A DNA stretch of 64,000 nucleotides from Bradyrhizobium sp. sGM-13 (GCF_018398875.1 NZ_JAGWDK010000014.1:1-64000); one strand, 5' to 3'; shown: positions 7,484-16,281, counted from the stretch's first letter. Program-made: numbers and translations. The notes: generated by a model not told the origin, from the sequence alone.

Positions 7484-7708
7484 TCACGCGCCGCCGATGG
7501 CGCGGGTGATCGTTCCACCGCCGCCGCAATTGAGGCAGGGAGAGCCGTTGATGCGGCCCTTGCCATGACATTCGGGGCAGATGTCGTCGCCGGTGCCGGG
7601 CGTTCCACGGGGTGCTTCATCGCCGGGATTGAGCATTGAATTTGCCGCCTGCATCTGGGCGTTCGAGCGCGATTTTGTGCTTTTCGAATTTGGCGCCTTG
7701 TTCCGCAT
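7484..7708 (-). CDS. Small zinc-knuckle protein, DnaJ-like CxxCxGxG repeats
   Basis: 74 aa from the ATG at 7708, which has a strong AAGGAGG 8 nt upstream. The C-terminal part has CPECHGKGR and CLNCGGGG, two CxxCxGxG-type knuckles as in the DnaJ cysteine-rich domain. There are enough cysteines for one zinc site, against two in DnaJ. The N-terminal 40 residues are basic and Ser/Asn-rich, probably disordered. It may be a chaperone-like or nucleic-acid-binding accessory protein; that is inference. Confidence 0.75.
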   Translation of the reverse strand: MRNKAPNSKSTKSRSNAQMQAANSMLNPGDEAPRGTPGTGDDICPECHGKGRINGSPCLNCGGGGTITRAIGGA

Positions 7709-7805
7709 GGTGCGTGCCTCCTTGAGAGCTTTGCGACAACGCCGTTGCGGGGAGGAGGTTGCGAAGGATGCGCAACCTTCGCCGCTGCAAAAACGTTGCA
7801 ACGAC

Positions 7806-8012
7806 ATGACGGAACACCCGACGATGCACCCCATGACGAGCTTCAACCCATCGGAGCCCGCCGTCCTGCACGACCTCGCAAGCGATCAGATCATCACCTG
7901 GATCGGCGACGAGGCCGACGACTTCCGCCGCTTCAGCCGCACGCGCGACGACGGCACGGTGGCGTGGCGGGAATATGTGTTCGACGGCTGGGGGAATGTG
8001 ATGGGTGGGTGA
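7806..8012 (+). CDS. Small acidic hypothetical protein
   Basis: 68 aa (MTEHPTMHPMTSFNPSEP...), with possible later starts at the internal Met residues. The sequence after residue 15 is compact and varied (SDQIITWIGDEADDFRRFSRTRDDGTVAWREYVFDGWGNV), which looks like a small folded domain rather than random frame. It is divergent to the zinc-knuckle gene. Family not recognised. Confidence 0.55.
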   Translation: MTEHPTMHPMTSFNPSEPAVLHDLASDQIITWIGDEADDFRRFSRTRDDGTVAWREYVFDGWGNVMGG

Positions 8013-8030
8013 GAGCGCGCTCGCTACTTG

Positions 8031-8939
8031 CTACGGCCGCTGCGATATCTCCTTGCCGCGTTCGGCGAGCTTCACCATCACCTGCAGCGCCTGATTGGTC
8101 GGCGTCGCGATGCCGAGTTCGGCGCCCTTGCGCACCACATGGCCGTTGAGGAAGTCGATCTCGCTGGGCTTGCCGCGGGCAAGATCCTGCGCGGTGGACG
8201 ACATCTGGTTCGGCATCATGTTGGGGATGTTCAGGATATGCTCCATGAGGTCGTCTGATATCGAGACGCCGCAGGCGCGGGCGACGGATATCGCTTCCTG
8301 CACCGCGCTTCTGACGACATCCCGGGTGCCTGCGACGTCCAGCATCGGCCCGTAGGAAATGCTCGCCACCGCAGACAGCGCGTTGAAGGCGCAGTTGATG
8401 ATCAGCTTGCTCCACAGCGTCCGGTCGATGTCGTCGGCGATCGTGATGCCGATGCCGGCGGCCTGAAGCATCTCGGCCAGCGCAGCGCTCGCGGCCGAGG
8501 GGCCGATGGCGAGATCGCCGCCGCCGTGATGCCTGACGTGGCCGGGGCCGGCCATCTCGCTGCCGACATAGACGACGACGGGAATGACGGCATGGCCGGT
8601 GACGGCAGAAAGACGCGGTGCGTTGTCGACGCCGTTCTGCAGGCTGAGCACGGATGTTTCCGGCCGCAGGTGTCCGGCGAGCGACCGGCCGGCCTGTTCG
8701 GTATCGGCCGACTTCACGCAGACCAGCACCAGATCGGGCGCGGCGAGGGTAGTCGTGTCGGTCGCGGCGCGGGCGGGCAGGTACTCCCTGAAACTCGTGG
8801 TGTCCAGCAGCAGGCCATGGGCATTGATGGCGTCGACGTGCGGCTGCCGGCCGATGAAGGTCACGTCATGCCCAGCTTTGAGTAGCAGTCCGCCATAGTA
8901 GCATCCGACTGCACCAGCACCGACGACTGCGACTTGCAT
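8031..8939 (-). CDS. 2-dehydropantoate 2-reductase (PanE/ApbA family)
   Basis: 302 aa from the ATG at 8939. The N-terminal NADP-binding Rossmann motif is VAVVGAGAVGCYYGG. The central Lys of LWSKLIINCAFNALSA matches the catalytic lysine/asparagine region of the family, and the C-terminal helical domain contains SSTAQDLARGKPSEIDFLNG. It would reduce ketopantoate to pantoate in pantothenate synthesis, though family members also act on other 2-oxo acids. A second, more distant relative lies at 33593-34657, so a panE assignment between them is not certain. Confidence 0.85.
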   Translation of the reverse strand: MQVAVVGAGAVGCYYGGLLLKAGHDVTFIGRQPHVDAINAHGLLLDTTSFREYLPARAATDTTTLAAPDLVLVCVKSADTEQAGRSLAGHLRPETSVLSLQNGVDNAPRLSAVTGHAVIPVVVYVGSEMAGPGHVRHHGGGDLAIGPSAASAALAEMLQAAGIGITIADDIDRTLWSKLIINCAFNALSAVASISYGPMLDVAGTRDVVRSAVQEAISVARACGVSISDDLMEHILNIPNMMPNQMSSTAQDLARGKPSEIDFLNGHVVRKGAELGIATPTNQALQVMVKLAERGKEISQRP

Positions 8940-9164
8940 GTTTCTCTCCACTCGGCTGAGTGGGATCGGGTAGCTGATCTGAGCCGATGCCGCAATTCTG
9001 GGGCTGACCTCTAATTCCTGTGACCCAATCACCACACTCGAACCGAATTGCGTCGAGGAGGCCGTGCCTGATCGCGTTCGGCCACGCTTCCGCCCGGATT
9101 CAGGCCCGCCATTGCCCCGTGTTGGTTTTCGGCTTGGGCTGGGGCGCGAGCGGGGGATTGCAAC

Positions 9165-9755
9165 ATGTCTTGCATTGGCTGCACCAGTACTTCGTGCGTC
9201 GACGTCAGAGCAGGCCGTACCCGATTTGAAGCGCCATCAATCACGGCCGCACGCGCAAGCAAATTCATACGGCTGCTTGCTGTCGCGTTGGGAACGGCAT
9301 CGCTCGCGGCCTGCGCGCAGTCCTCGGTCGTTACCCAAAAATCCGAACTTCGCGCCAGCCGGCAGGCGTCGCTCGATCAGGATCGAACGACATCGTCCAT
9401 GATGAAGCGGCGCGTGGCCGCCGTGAGAAAGCACACCCGGTCTGCGTCGCGCAGGGACGCAGGCGGCACCAAGACTGCCTCGCATGGGGTTGCCAGCTTC
9501 TACACCGAGGGAACGAAGACCGCGAGCGGCGAAAAGTTCAACACGATGGAAATGACCGCCGCCCATCCGACATTGCCGTTCGGCACCAAGTTGCGCGTGA
9601 CAAACGTCGCGAGCGGCCAGTCGGTGACGGTGCGGGTCAATGACCGCGGTCCCTATGTTCGGGGGCGCATTGTCGACGTCTCCTATTCCGCAGCCGACGC
9701 GCTGGGAATGGTGGGGAAGGGCGTTGCCAAGGTCAAACTCGACGTCGTGCAGTAG
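9165..9755 (+). CDS. rlpA: RlpA-family septal lytic transglycosylase lipoprotein
   Basis: 196 aa. A signal sequence ([17 protein letters not shown]) ends in a lipobox with Cys50, so the protein should be lipid-anchored. A linker precedes the double-psi beta-barrel domain (about 107-196): [28 protein letters not shown] and [27 protein letters not shown] are all family motifs, including the catalytic-region Asp of NDRGP. RlpA cleaves denuded glycan strands at the septum. There is no SPOR domain. The start is uncertain because upstream residues look poorly conserved. Confidence 0.85.
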   Translation: MSCIGCTSTSCVDVRAGRTRFEAPSITAARASKFIRLLAVALGTASLAACAQSSVVTQKSELRASRQASLDQDRTTSSMMKRRVAAVRKHTRSASRRDAGGTKTASHGVASFYTEGTKTASGEKFNTMEMTAAHPTLPFGTKLRVTNVASGQSVTVRVNDRGPYVRGRIVDVSYSAADALGMVGKGVAKVKLDVVQ

Positions 9756-9758
9756 CGG

Positions 9759-10607
9759 CTACCGGATAATCGCAATACACTCGAATTTGCGCCGCGGACG
9801 CGTCAGCAGTTCGGCGCTCTCGACGATGCGCATTTCCTCCATGCCGCTGGCCGCGGTGCGTTCCAGCACGGCGAAGATGGCGGAGGCGGCGTGGCTGAGC
9901 GCTTCCGGCGTGCCTGCGCCGCCGAGGCGGGCGGATACCAACAGCGCGGCAAAGAGATCGCCGGTGCCGTTCGGGCTGATGGCAAGTTTCGGCGTGCGCA
10001 CGCGCCACGCCTTGGCGCGCTCGACAGCCAGCGTCTCGATCTCGCCTTCGGGTGTATCGGCCAGCTCGGCGCTGGTGACGACGATTGTCCCGCGCGCCAT
10101 GAACGCGCGCGCTGCCTTTACCACCTGATCGGTCGTCGCGGCTTTCGTTCCGCACAGATATTCGAATTCGAAATGATTGGGCGTGATGAGATCGGCGAGC
10201 GCGCAGAGACGATCGCGCACCAGCGGCGGGATGTCGGCGTGGACGAACAGGCCGCGGTCGCGATCCCCGAGCACGGGATCGCAGCAATAGCGCAGCGCCG
10301 GATTCTTCGCCTTGGCGCGCGCGACAAACTCCGCGACCACCTTGGCGTTCTCGGCCGAGCCGAGATAGCCCGACAGAATCATCTGCGCGGCGTCGAGCGC
10401 ACCGCGCTCCTCGATACCGCGCAGGAGATCGGCAACGAGATCTGCATCGAGCACGCGGCCGCGGATGGTCGGATAGCCCGGCCGGTTGGAAAGCAGCGTG
10501 GTCGGCACCGCCACGACGTCGATGCCATGCATCTGCATCGAAAACACCGCGGCGCTGTTGCCGACATGGCCGAAGGCGACCTGCGACTGAATCGAAATCA
10601 CGTTCAT
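9759..10607 (-). CDS. pdxY: Pyridoxal kinase PdxY
   Basis: 282 aa ribokinase-fold enzyme that phosphorylates pyridoxal in B6 salvage. It has the N-terminal SQVAFGHVGNSAAVFSMQ substrate-binding segment, YCCDPVLGDRDRGLFV, TPNHFEFEYL and the anion-hole/catalytic motif NGTGDLFAALL. Length and motif order match PdxY. It converges on rlpA with 3 nt between the stop codons. It is monocistronic as far as can be seen. Confidence 0.9.
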   Translation of the reverse strand: MNVISIQSQVAFGHVGNSAAVFSMQMHGIDVVAVPTTLLSNRPGYPTIRGRVLDADLVADLLRGIEERGALDAAQMILSGYLGSAENAKVVAEFVARAKAKNPALRYCCDPVLGDRDRGLFVHADIPPLVRDRLCALADLITPNHFEFEYLCGTKAATTDQVVKAARAFMARGTIVVTSAELADTPEGEIETLAVERAKAWRVRTPKLAISPNGTGDLFAALLVSARLGGAGTPEALSHAASAIFAVLERTAASGMEEMRIVESAELLTRPRRKFECIAIIR

Positions 10608-10718
10608 GCGGATAAGTTCTGGGAAATGCCGAATTGCCGGGCGGGGAACCTGCCGAGGTTAACACATTGGTCATTTGTTTGCGGGCATTTTCACGATCCT
10701 ATTCAACAAAGAGGCACC

Positions 10719-10988
10719 ATGTCTGACATCACCATTCCCGGCGGGCGGATTCGTTCTTTCGTTGAGCGGATCGAGAACATCGACAGCGAATTGCAGGAGC
10801 TGAACGAGCAGAAGAAGGAAGTGCTTTCGGAGGCCAAGGGCGAAGGGTTTGACGTAAAGATCCTCAAAGAGATCATCAAGCTGCGCAAGCAGGACCAGGA
10901 CGAGCGCGACGAGCGCGAAAGCCTGCTCGATCTCTACATGCGCGCCATGGAAACCGCGCCGCCGCAGAAGGAAGCGAAGGCGGCGTGA
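10719..10988 (+). CDS. gapR: GapR-family DNA-binding protein (DUF2312)
   Basis: 89 aa. The pattern is typical of the family: GGRIRSFVERIENIDSELQELNEQKKEV..., KGEGFDVKILKEIIKLRKQD, then a coiled DERDERESLLDLYMRAM. In Caulobacter, GapR is a nucleoid-associated protein that binds overtwisted DNA ahead of replication and transcription. AAAGAGG precedes the ATG. It is divergent from pdxY with 111 nt between starts. Confidence 0.9.
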   Translation: MSDITIPGGRIRSFVERIENIDSELQELNEQKKEVLSEAKGEGFDVKILKEIIKLRKQDQDERDERESLLDLYMRAMETAPPQKEAKAA

Positions 10989-11324
10989 TGCTGCCGGCAC
11001 GTTTCTAAATACGCTCACTTTTTGTGTCATGGCCGGGCATAGCCGTCCAAAGGACGGCGTCGCTTGCGCTCGCCTATGGCCGGCTATGCACGTCTTTCTG
11101 CGTCATCGCGCAATAGCGTAGATGGCGGCCCCGCCAATTCATCGCGAGAGCGGCGGATTTTCCGGCTGCAACGCGGAAAATTCCAGCGAACCTTTGCGGC
11201 TGGTCGTGCGACCAACGGCCGGTTCCGCATTCTGTCCTGCATGTGTGCATTGCAACAATAGACTATTGCAGCGCAGCAAAATGACTATTAGGTCCGTATT
11301 TCAAGCTACCTATGGAGAATTGAA
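10989..11324. other. Intergenic region with a palindromic repeat
   Basis: 336 nt between gapR and the secreted-protein gene. It holds the repeat at 11024-11097 and the promoter region of the next gene. GGAG at 11314-11317 is that gene's ribosome-binding site. No coding frame is convincing. Confidence 0.5.
11024..11097. repeat. Palindromic intergenic repeat
   Basis: GTCATGGCCGGGCATAGCC and CTATGGCCGGCTATG form the outer arms around an inner GCCGTCC-AAA-GGACGGC hairpin. It has the shape of a dispersed rhizobial palindromic element and differs in sequence from the other repeats in this window. Confidence 0.6.
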
Positions 11325-11594
11325 GTGAACAAGATTTCCCTGTCCATCGCTGCCGCTGCTCTGCTCGCGATCCCGGCTGCAACTGGCGCTGTCGCAGCCG
11401 AGTTGCCGGCCTATCAAAAGGCGGGCTTTCCGGTTTCGGCCGTGCAGGTTCAGGTGCTGGGCGCTGAAAGCGTCCAGGAAGCATCGCCGGACGCCACGTC
11501 GGCCACTCCGTTTCAGCTCAGCGTGCTGACGCCGCGGGGCAAGATCACGACCGCACAAGGCCGGACCGACACCACCGGTCGCGCTATTCGCTGA
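11325..11594 (+). CDS. Small secreted protein
   Basis: 89 aa with a GTG start and GGAG 7 nt upstream. Signal peptide: ISLSIAAAALLAIPAATGAVAAE. The mature part is about 64 residues (LPAYQKAGFPVSAVQVQVLG...), contains no cysteine and ends TDTTGRAIR. An intrinsic terminator follows. No domain recognised; probably periplasmic. Confidence 0.7.
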   Translation: MNKISLSIAAAALLAIPAATGAVAAELPAYQKAGFPVSAVQVQVLGAESVQEASPDATSATPFQLSVLTPRGKITTAQGRTDTTGRAIR

Positions 11595-11653
11595 GCGCAG
11601 CCGTTTGATCGGCGCTTGAGCTGGGCCGAGTGAGCGCCTTGCCGAAGTTTCAA

Positions 11654-11683
11654 AAGCCCGCGATATCCTCGCGGGCTTTTTTT
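11654..11683 (+). terminator. Rho-independent terminator
   Basis: A perfect 10-bp stem, AAGCCCGCGA / TCGCGGGCTT, with a 5-nt loop followed by a T run, 60 nt after the stop of the 11325 gene. Confidence 0.85.
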
Positions 11684-11717
11684 CGTGATGAGCGCGCTCT
11701 CCGCAGCGGGCAAACAG

Positions 11718-11835
11718 GAAGCAAACGTGTTGTTAAGAATTCGCCCGCGCTGATTTGTACGATTCCGATTCGTTCTTTGCGAACAAAATGGAGTCGGATG
11801 GAGAACAAGACTGTGGTGCTGCTTCTTTCTCTGCT
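11718..11835 (+). repeat. 118-bp direct repeat, copy 1
   Basis: It aligns without gaps to 12336-12453; I count 11 mismatches in 118 positions by eye (about 91% identical). It contains GATTCCGATTCGTTC and a possible reading frame beginning with ATG at 11798 (MENKTVVLLLSLL). In copy 2 that ATG is ACG. The two copies flank the CsaA-like gene. Confidence 0.85.
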
Positions 11836-11865
11836 GACGCTGACACTATCTCATCCGATTCTATT

Positions 11866-12240
11866 TCATCGGTAAGTGCCCGCGTAACCCGCGGCATCAA
11901 AAGATCGGCTCGCCGATCGCAACCTCACTGCGCGGCCCAGCACGATCACATTGCCGTCCGCATCCTTCGCGCCGAGGATCAGGAGTTCGGACGTAAAACC
12001 CGCGATGTTCTTCGCACCGAGATTGCAGACGCATACGACCAGCGAGCCGAGCAGGGCAGCCGGCTCATAGTTCGTGATTTGCGCGCTCGACCACATGATC
12101 CGCTCAGCGCCGACATCGACGCCGACCTTGTAAGACGGATTGCGCGCGCGGGGAAACGGTTGCACGTCCACGACCTTGCCGATCCGGATATCGAGGCGGG
12201 CGAAGTCGTCGTAGGTGGCTTGGGGTTTTAGCGGGGACAT
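11866..12240 (-). CDS. CsaA-like tRNA-binding protein, C-terminus frameshifted
   Basis: 124 aa as read from the ATG at 12240. The OB-fold tRNA-binding domain is clear: FARLDIRIGKVVDVQPFPRARNPSYK, SSAQITNY, LLGSLVVCVCNLGAKNIAGFTSELLILG. The family usually ends with a xxGEPIF-type terminus. Here VIVLG is followed by unrelated residues, while an adjacent frame reads PRSEVAIGEPIF and stops at 11897-11899. One missing base near 11934-11939 explains this, and the restored protein would be 114 aa, normal for the family. The reading frame as given runs 11 extra residues (DAAGYAGTYR and so on). Confidence 0.75.
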   Translation of the reverse strand: MSPLKPQATYDDFARLDIRIGKVVDVQPFPRARNPSYKVGVDVGAERIMWSSAQITNYEPAALLGSLVVCVCNLGAKNIAGFTSELLILGAKDADGNVIVLGRAVRLRSASRSFDAAGYAGTYR

Positions 12241-12335
12241 GGCGTCGGTCTCGGTTGGTAGGTTGGATTTCAGAGAATAGCGAGTAGGACGGGTTAGCCA
12301 ACGGATCGAGCACGGCATCGGTGCCACGCAAGCAC

Positions 12336-12453
12336 GAAGCAAACGCGTTGTTAAGAATTGGCCCGCGCTGATTTGCACGATTCCGATTCGTTCCTTGCGA
12401 ACAAAATAGAGTCGGACGGAGAACAAAGATGTGGTGCTGCTTGTCTCTCTGCT
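12336..12453 (+). repeat. 118-bp direct repeat, copy 2
   Basis: The partner of 11718-11835, same orientation and length. It lies directly upstream of the ROK kinase start at 12509 and may carry its promoter. The frame ENKDVVLLVSLL parallels ENKTVVLLLSLL of copy 1. Confidence 0.85.
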
Positions 12454-12508
12454 TCAGGTGAGCATCGGCTGGCGTTATGATCGTCCGACAGCGCAGGGCG
12501 CGAAATTC

Positions 12509-13222
12509 ATGGCGAAGAAAACGGGCAAGCGGGCGTCGCGACATACGGTCCTCGTGATCGATATCGGTGGTTCGCGCGTGAAGGTCATGACCAGCACGGA
12601 GCGAATCAGGCGCGCGTTTGCGTCCGGTCCTGATCTTTCCGCGAAAGTAATGGTGAGGAAGGTCAAGGCGCTGACAAAGGACTGGTCCTATGACGTCATC
12701 GCGCTCGGATATCCGGGACCTGTGGTCAACAACCGGCCCTTGTCGGAGCCTCACAATCTCGGTCTCGGGTGGGCCGGTTTCAATTTCGAAAAGGCCTTCG
12801 GCCGCCCGACTAAGGTCGTCAACGATGCGCTGATGCAGGCGATCGGCAGCTACCAGGGCGGCCGGATGCTGTTCTTAGGGCTCGGAACGGGTCTCGGCTC
12901 CGCGATGATAGTAGATGGCATTCTGGAACCGATGGAGCTCGCTCACCTGCCTTACCGCAATGGCAAGACGTTCGAGCAATGCGTCGGCGCCGCAGCCCTT
13001 AAGCGCATTGGCAGGAAGAAATGGCAACGCGCGGTCGATGACGTCCTGAAGCGTCTGCTCGCGGCACTGGAGCCGGATTACGTCATACTGGGCGGCGGAA
13101 ACGCCGACAAGATGGACAAGCTGCCGCGCAAGGTCCGGCTCGGCGCCAACACCAACGCGTTCGAGGGCGGATTTCGGCTGTGGAAGAAGGGGGTGGTCAA
13201 ACCGCGCGGCGCTCGCCGATAG
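12509..13222 (+). CDS. ROK-family sugar kinase, polyphosphate-glucokinase-like
   Basis: 237 aa from the ATG at 12509 (MAKKTGKRASRHTV...). ASKHA-fold motifs: the phosphate-1 loop VIDIGGSRVK (about residues 17-26), GYPGPV, the phosphate-2 loop LGLGTGLGSA, and a C-terminal LGGGNADK. Acidic VVNDALMQ would include the catalytic Asp. The compact length and pattern match polyphosphate glucokinase-like ROK proteins. The substrate is inferred as glucose; no sugar transporter is adjacent. An in-frame extension upstream enters the 118-bp repeat and is less likely to be translated. Confidence 0.8.
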   Translation: MAKKTGKRASRHTVLVIDIGGSRVKVMTSTERIRRAFASGPDLSAKVMVRKVKALTKDWSYDVIALGYPGPVVNNRPLSEPHNLGLGWAGFNFEKAFGRPTKVVNDALMQAIGSYQGGRMLFLGLGTGLGSAMIVDGILEPMELAHLPYRNGKTFEQCVGAAALKRIGRKKWQRAVDDVLKRLLAALEPDYVILGGGNADKMDKLPRKVRLGANTNAFEGGFRLWKKGVVKPRGARR

Positions 13223-13260
13223 AGGATGCCGTCCTGACGGCGCCAGTGAGTAGGGGCGGG

Positions 13261-13494
13261 CTATTGACGATCAGGGTCCGGTCGTTCGGTCGATTGCTCG
13301 ACCTCTTGCTCCCAAGCGCCCTCAAACGGCCGGGACACTGCCGCCGCCTGGTTGCCTCGAATATCGGATGGCCGCGTGATCCTGCGCTCGTAGTGGGAGG
13401 CCAGTTGCAGCAGCCGCCGCTTGACCAACGGGTCAGCTTGCTCGGCGAGGGCCCTGACTGTCCTTGCCCTTTCCCTGCAAAACTCGTCGTCCAT
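13261..13494 (-). CDS. Small hypothetical protein
   Basis: 77 aa from the ATG at 13494 (MDDEFCRERARTVRALAEQADPLVKRRLLQLASHYERR...). The N-terminal 45 residues follow a pattern I associate with numerous small rhizobial proteins (FCRxRAxxVRxLAxxADPxxKxRLLxLAxxY), probably a helical hairpin. The C-terminal tail is polar. It converges on the ROK kinase. Function unknown. Confidence 0.65.
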   Translation of the reverse strand: MDDEFCRERARTVRALAEQADPLVKRRLLQLASHYERRITRPSDIRGNQAAAVSRPFEGAWEQEVEQSTERPDPDRQ

Positions 13495-13796
13495 ATCCGT
13501 CCCCGGAACTCGAGCACCATGGGAGAAACTGTAGGGTAGGTGGTTTGAACCGCGTATGGGCCAGATCACAGATCCGTATCGAATGCCCCGGGTGAGTGGG
13601 CTGCGCCATCTTCGGGGGCCCTTTTGTTGCAGTGAGCGGGTTCCCAGCATCGCGGACAGCACGTAAGCTGTGTCAGCCGAACGCGCCCCACCGCTCGTCA
13701 GAGATCATCGCGGAACGCCGATCGAAGACGGAGCGAAGGAGAAGAGGACAGCGAAAAGCTGCGAAGCGGCGCACAGTCTTGGAGGGGAGGCCACCG

Positions 13797-14795
13797 ATGC
13801 TGCCATCCGTGAACCGCCGTCGCGCGCTCGCGCTCGTTAGCTCTTTCGTTGCCGCGCCGTGGCTTATGCCGCGTATGGGCCGCGCCGCAGAGGCCTGGCC
13901 GATCCGGCCCGTAAAATATGTAAACGGCTTTCCGGCGGGCGGCGCCACCGACACGCTCTCGCGCCTGCTCTGCCAGAAGATGAGCGATCTGTCCGGCCAG
14001 TCCTTCGTGGTCGAGAACAAGGCCGGCGCCGGCGGCGTGCTGGGCGCGGACGCGATCGCAAAGGCGCCGGCGGACGGCTACACGGTCGGGCTTGGCGGTA
14101 TCGCCTCCAACGTGCTCGCGATCGGCAGCTACGCAAAACTCCCATATCGCCCGCGCGAGGATTTCACCTTCATCTCCGGCATGTGGCAATTGCCGAACAT
14201 CCTGAGCGCGAAGAAGGACCTGTTCTCGGCGGACCTGAAGGAATTGCTCGCGGCGTTCAAGAAGGAGCCGGGCAAATACACCTACGCCTCCGCGGGCTTC
14301 GGCACCACGCTGCATCTCTCCGGTGAGATGTTGAACAGTATGGCCGGTGTCCAGCTCCGCCACGTGCCCTATCGCGGCGCAGCTCCAGCGCTGAACGACC
14401 TGCTCGGCGGCAATGTCGATCTGTTGTTCGACAACCTGCCGGGCTCGCTCCCGAGCGTGCGCTCCGGCGCGATCCGCCCCGTGGCGGTCACCGCGAAGAA
14501 GCGGATCGCGGAGCTTCCCGACGTGCCCGCGTTCGCCGAATTGTTGCCCGGCTACGAGATGACTTCATGGACCGCCTTGATCGGTCCCGCCAACATGCCG
14601 CCCGATCTCGTCGCGCAGATCAACGCGCTCACCGCAAAGGCCCTGAACGATCCCTGGCTCAAACAGCGCTACGCGGACTTAGGGGCCACTACGTGGCCGA
14701 CCACGCCGCAGGAAATCACGGCTTATCGTGATAGCGAGGAAGCGCGACTGTTGCCGATCATGAAGGCGGCGGGAATTAAGCCGGAAGGTGGGTAA
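13797..14795 (+). CDS. Bug/TctC solute-binding protein
   Basis: 332 aa from the ATG at 13797, with GGAGGGGAGG upstream. The signal is Tat-like (NRRRALALVSSFVAAPWLMP). The periplasmic binding protein has the family hallmarks: WPIRPVKYVNGFPAGGATDTLSRLL, VENKAGAGGVLGADAIAKAPADGYTV and LSGEMLNSMAGVQLRHVPYRGAAPALNDLLGGNVDLLFD. Bug proteins bind carboxylates such as citrate or aromatic acids for TctAB transporters, but no tctA/tctB is nearby, as is common for orphan Bug genes. Confidence 0.9.
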   Translation: MLPSVNRRRALALVSSFVAAPWLMPRMGRAAEAWPIRPVKYVNGFPAGGATDTLSRLLCQKMSDLSGQSFVVENKAGAGGVLGADAIAKAPADGYTVGLGGIASNVLAIGSYAKLPYRPREDFTFISGMWQLPNILSAKKDLFSADLKELLAAFKKEPGKYTYASAGFGTTLHLSGEMLNSMAGVQLRHVPYRGAAPALNDLLGGNVDLLFDNLPGSLPSVRSGAIRPVAVTAKKRIAELPDVPAFAELLPGYEMTSWTALIGPANMPPDLVAQINALTAKALNDPWLKQRYADLGATTWPTTPQEITAYRDSEEARLLPIMKAAGIKPEGG

Positions 14796-14990
14796 GGAGA
14801 TGCTCGTGGTCTCCGAGGCTCGCCTGCCGAGATCACCCCGAGAGTTTGCGCAGAGCCCATAACGAACGAGCGATGGGCGAGAGCGCCGCGTCTCGCGCTT
14901 GCGAGATACCTGCATCCTTCGGCTAACGCGACCCTGCTCAGGGAACACCTGTTTCGCCGCGGCGTTCCTGCTCGTGAGGAGGAATTCGCC

Positions 14991-16043
14991 ATGAAGTTTA
15001 GAGCATTGTTCATTGCAGCAGCCGTGCTGCTGATGCCGACCGCCGCATTGGCGGCGCCGGGCATCGTTACCACCACGGTCAGCCTGAAGGCCGGGCCCGG
15101 TGAAGGTTTTCCGACTGTTGACCGCATTCCCGGCGGCACCCGGGTCAACATCCACGGATGCTTCAGAGGCAAGGCCTGGTGCGATGTGAGCTGGTCGGAT
15201 GATCGTGGCTGGGTGTCGTCGCGGTATCTGCAATATCTCTACCGCAACCGCTACGTCTATCTGCCCGACTATGTCGACGAGATCGACGTTCCTATCGTGC
15301 CGTTCGTGCTGACCACGTACTGGTCGAGCCACTATGCGGGACGTCCCTGGTATCACCGCCGCGCCCACTGGAGCGGCTACTGGCGATCGCATGAGGGTGT
15401 CGCGACGCGGTTGACGATCGACCGCTCGGCGGCCCGGATCGGCCGCGCGGCGGTCGCGCGCGATGCTGCGCTCCCCGAGGCAAGGACGCGTGCAAATGCG
15501 CCTATCGGTGTCGAGGAGAGGTCGCGCGCCCGTGTCGAGGAACGGACGCGCGCCGGTGTGACGGAGCGGAGCCGCGCCGGCGTGACGGAGCGCGTGACGC
15601 GGGAGAGGGACATCACGACGCGTGGCGCACGCGAAGAGCGCGAACGCGCGGTGGTGCAGGACCGCATGACGCGCGAAAACGCGCGGACGGCGCGAGAGAG
15701 CGCGCGGATGACGCGTGAGAACGCAAGAGCGACGGTGCGCGAGCAGCCGACTACTCGCACCCGCCCGCAGGCGCCGCCGATCATGGCGCGCGGCCATGAC
15801 GAACCGCGTGCGGCTGCGCCGCGGATGGAGCGTGCCACGCCCCGCATGACGCAGCCCGATGCGGCGCGACGTGGTGGAGGCCCGCCGAACGTACGCGCGC
15901 AGCAGACGCCGTCCCCGGCTGCCCCGCGTGCAGCAGCGCCCGCAACGCCGCAGGGCGGCGGCGCGCAGATCGCACCGCGCGGTGGCGGTGGCGGTGGCGG
16001 TGGACCGGGCGGTGGCGGAGGCCCCGGCCAGGACAGGCGCTAA
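14991..16043 (+). CDS. Exported SH3-domain protein with Arg-rich repeats
   Basis: 350 aa. Signal peptide: FRALFIAAAVLLMPTAALAA. A bacterial SH3 domain follows (about 24-80: TTTVSLKAGPGEGFPTVDRIPGGTRVNI...CDVSWSDDRGWVSSRYL), then an aromatic segment. Residues about 150-260 are Arg/Glu repeats (variants of EERTRAGVTERSRAGVTER and TRENARTARESARM), and the tail is Pro/Gly-rich. The SH3 domain probably contacts peptidoglycan. GAGGAGG precedes the ATG. A terminator follows at 16051. Confidence 0.8.
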   Translation: MKFRALFIAAAVLLMPTAALAAPGIVTTTVSLKAGPGEGFPTVDRIPGGTRVNIHGCFRGKAWCDVSWSDDRGWVSSRYLQYLYRNRYVYLPDYVDEIDVPIVPFVLTTYWSSHYAGRPWYHRRAHWSGYWRSHEGVATRLTIDRSAARIGRAAVARDAALPEARTRANAPIGVEERSRARVEERTRAGVTERSRAGVTERVTRERDITTRGAREERERAVVQDRMTRENARTARESARMTRENARATVREQPTTRTRPQAPPIMARGHDEPRAAAPRMERATPRMTQPDAARRGGGPPNVRAQQTPSPAAPRAAAPATPQGGGAQIAPRGGGGGGGGPGGGGGPGQDRR

Positions 16044-16050
16044 TGAACGA

Positions 16051-16080
16051 AAAGCCCGGCCTTGAGCCGGGCTTTTCTTT
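16051..16080 (+). terminator. Rho-independent terminator
   Basis: AAAGCCCGGC-CTTGA-GCCGGGCTTT followed by TCTTT, 8 nt after the SH3-protein stop. Confidence 0.85.
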
Positions 16081-16281
16081 TGTTCGACGATCGGCCGGAC
16101 AACGCTTGGGTACCACGCTGCTCATGCGTGTATGGCGAGTTAGTTAGCGAGCGGGAACCGCCGCGAAATCGCCTCAACTGCCGAAATTTCATGCTGTTCC
16201 GCGATCTCTGGTGTCGGAACACAGTACCTTGCCGCTCGTTCTAACTGGCGTAACAGCTCAACGCGCTCGACAGGAGTGTCC

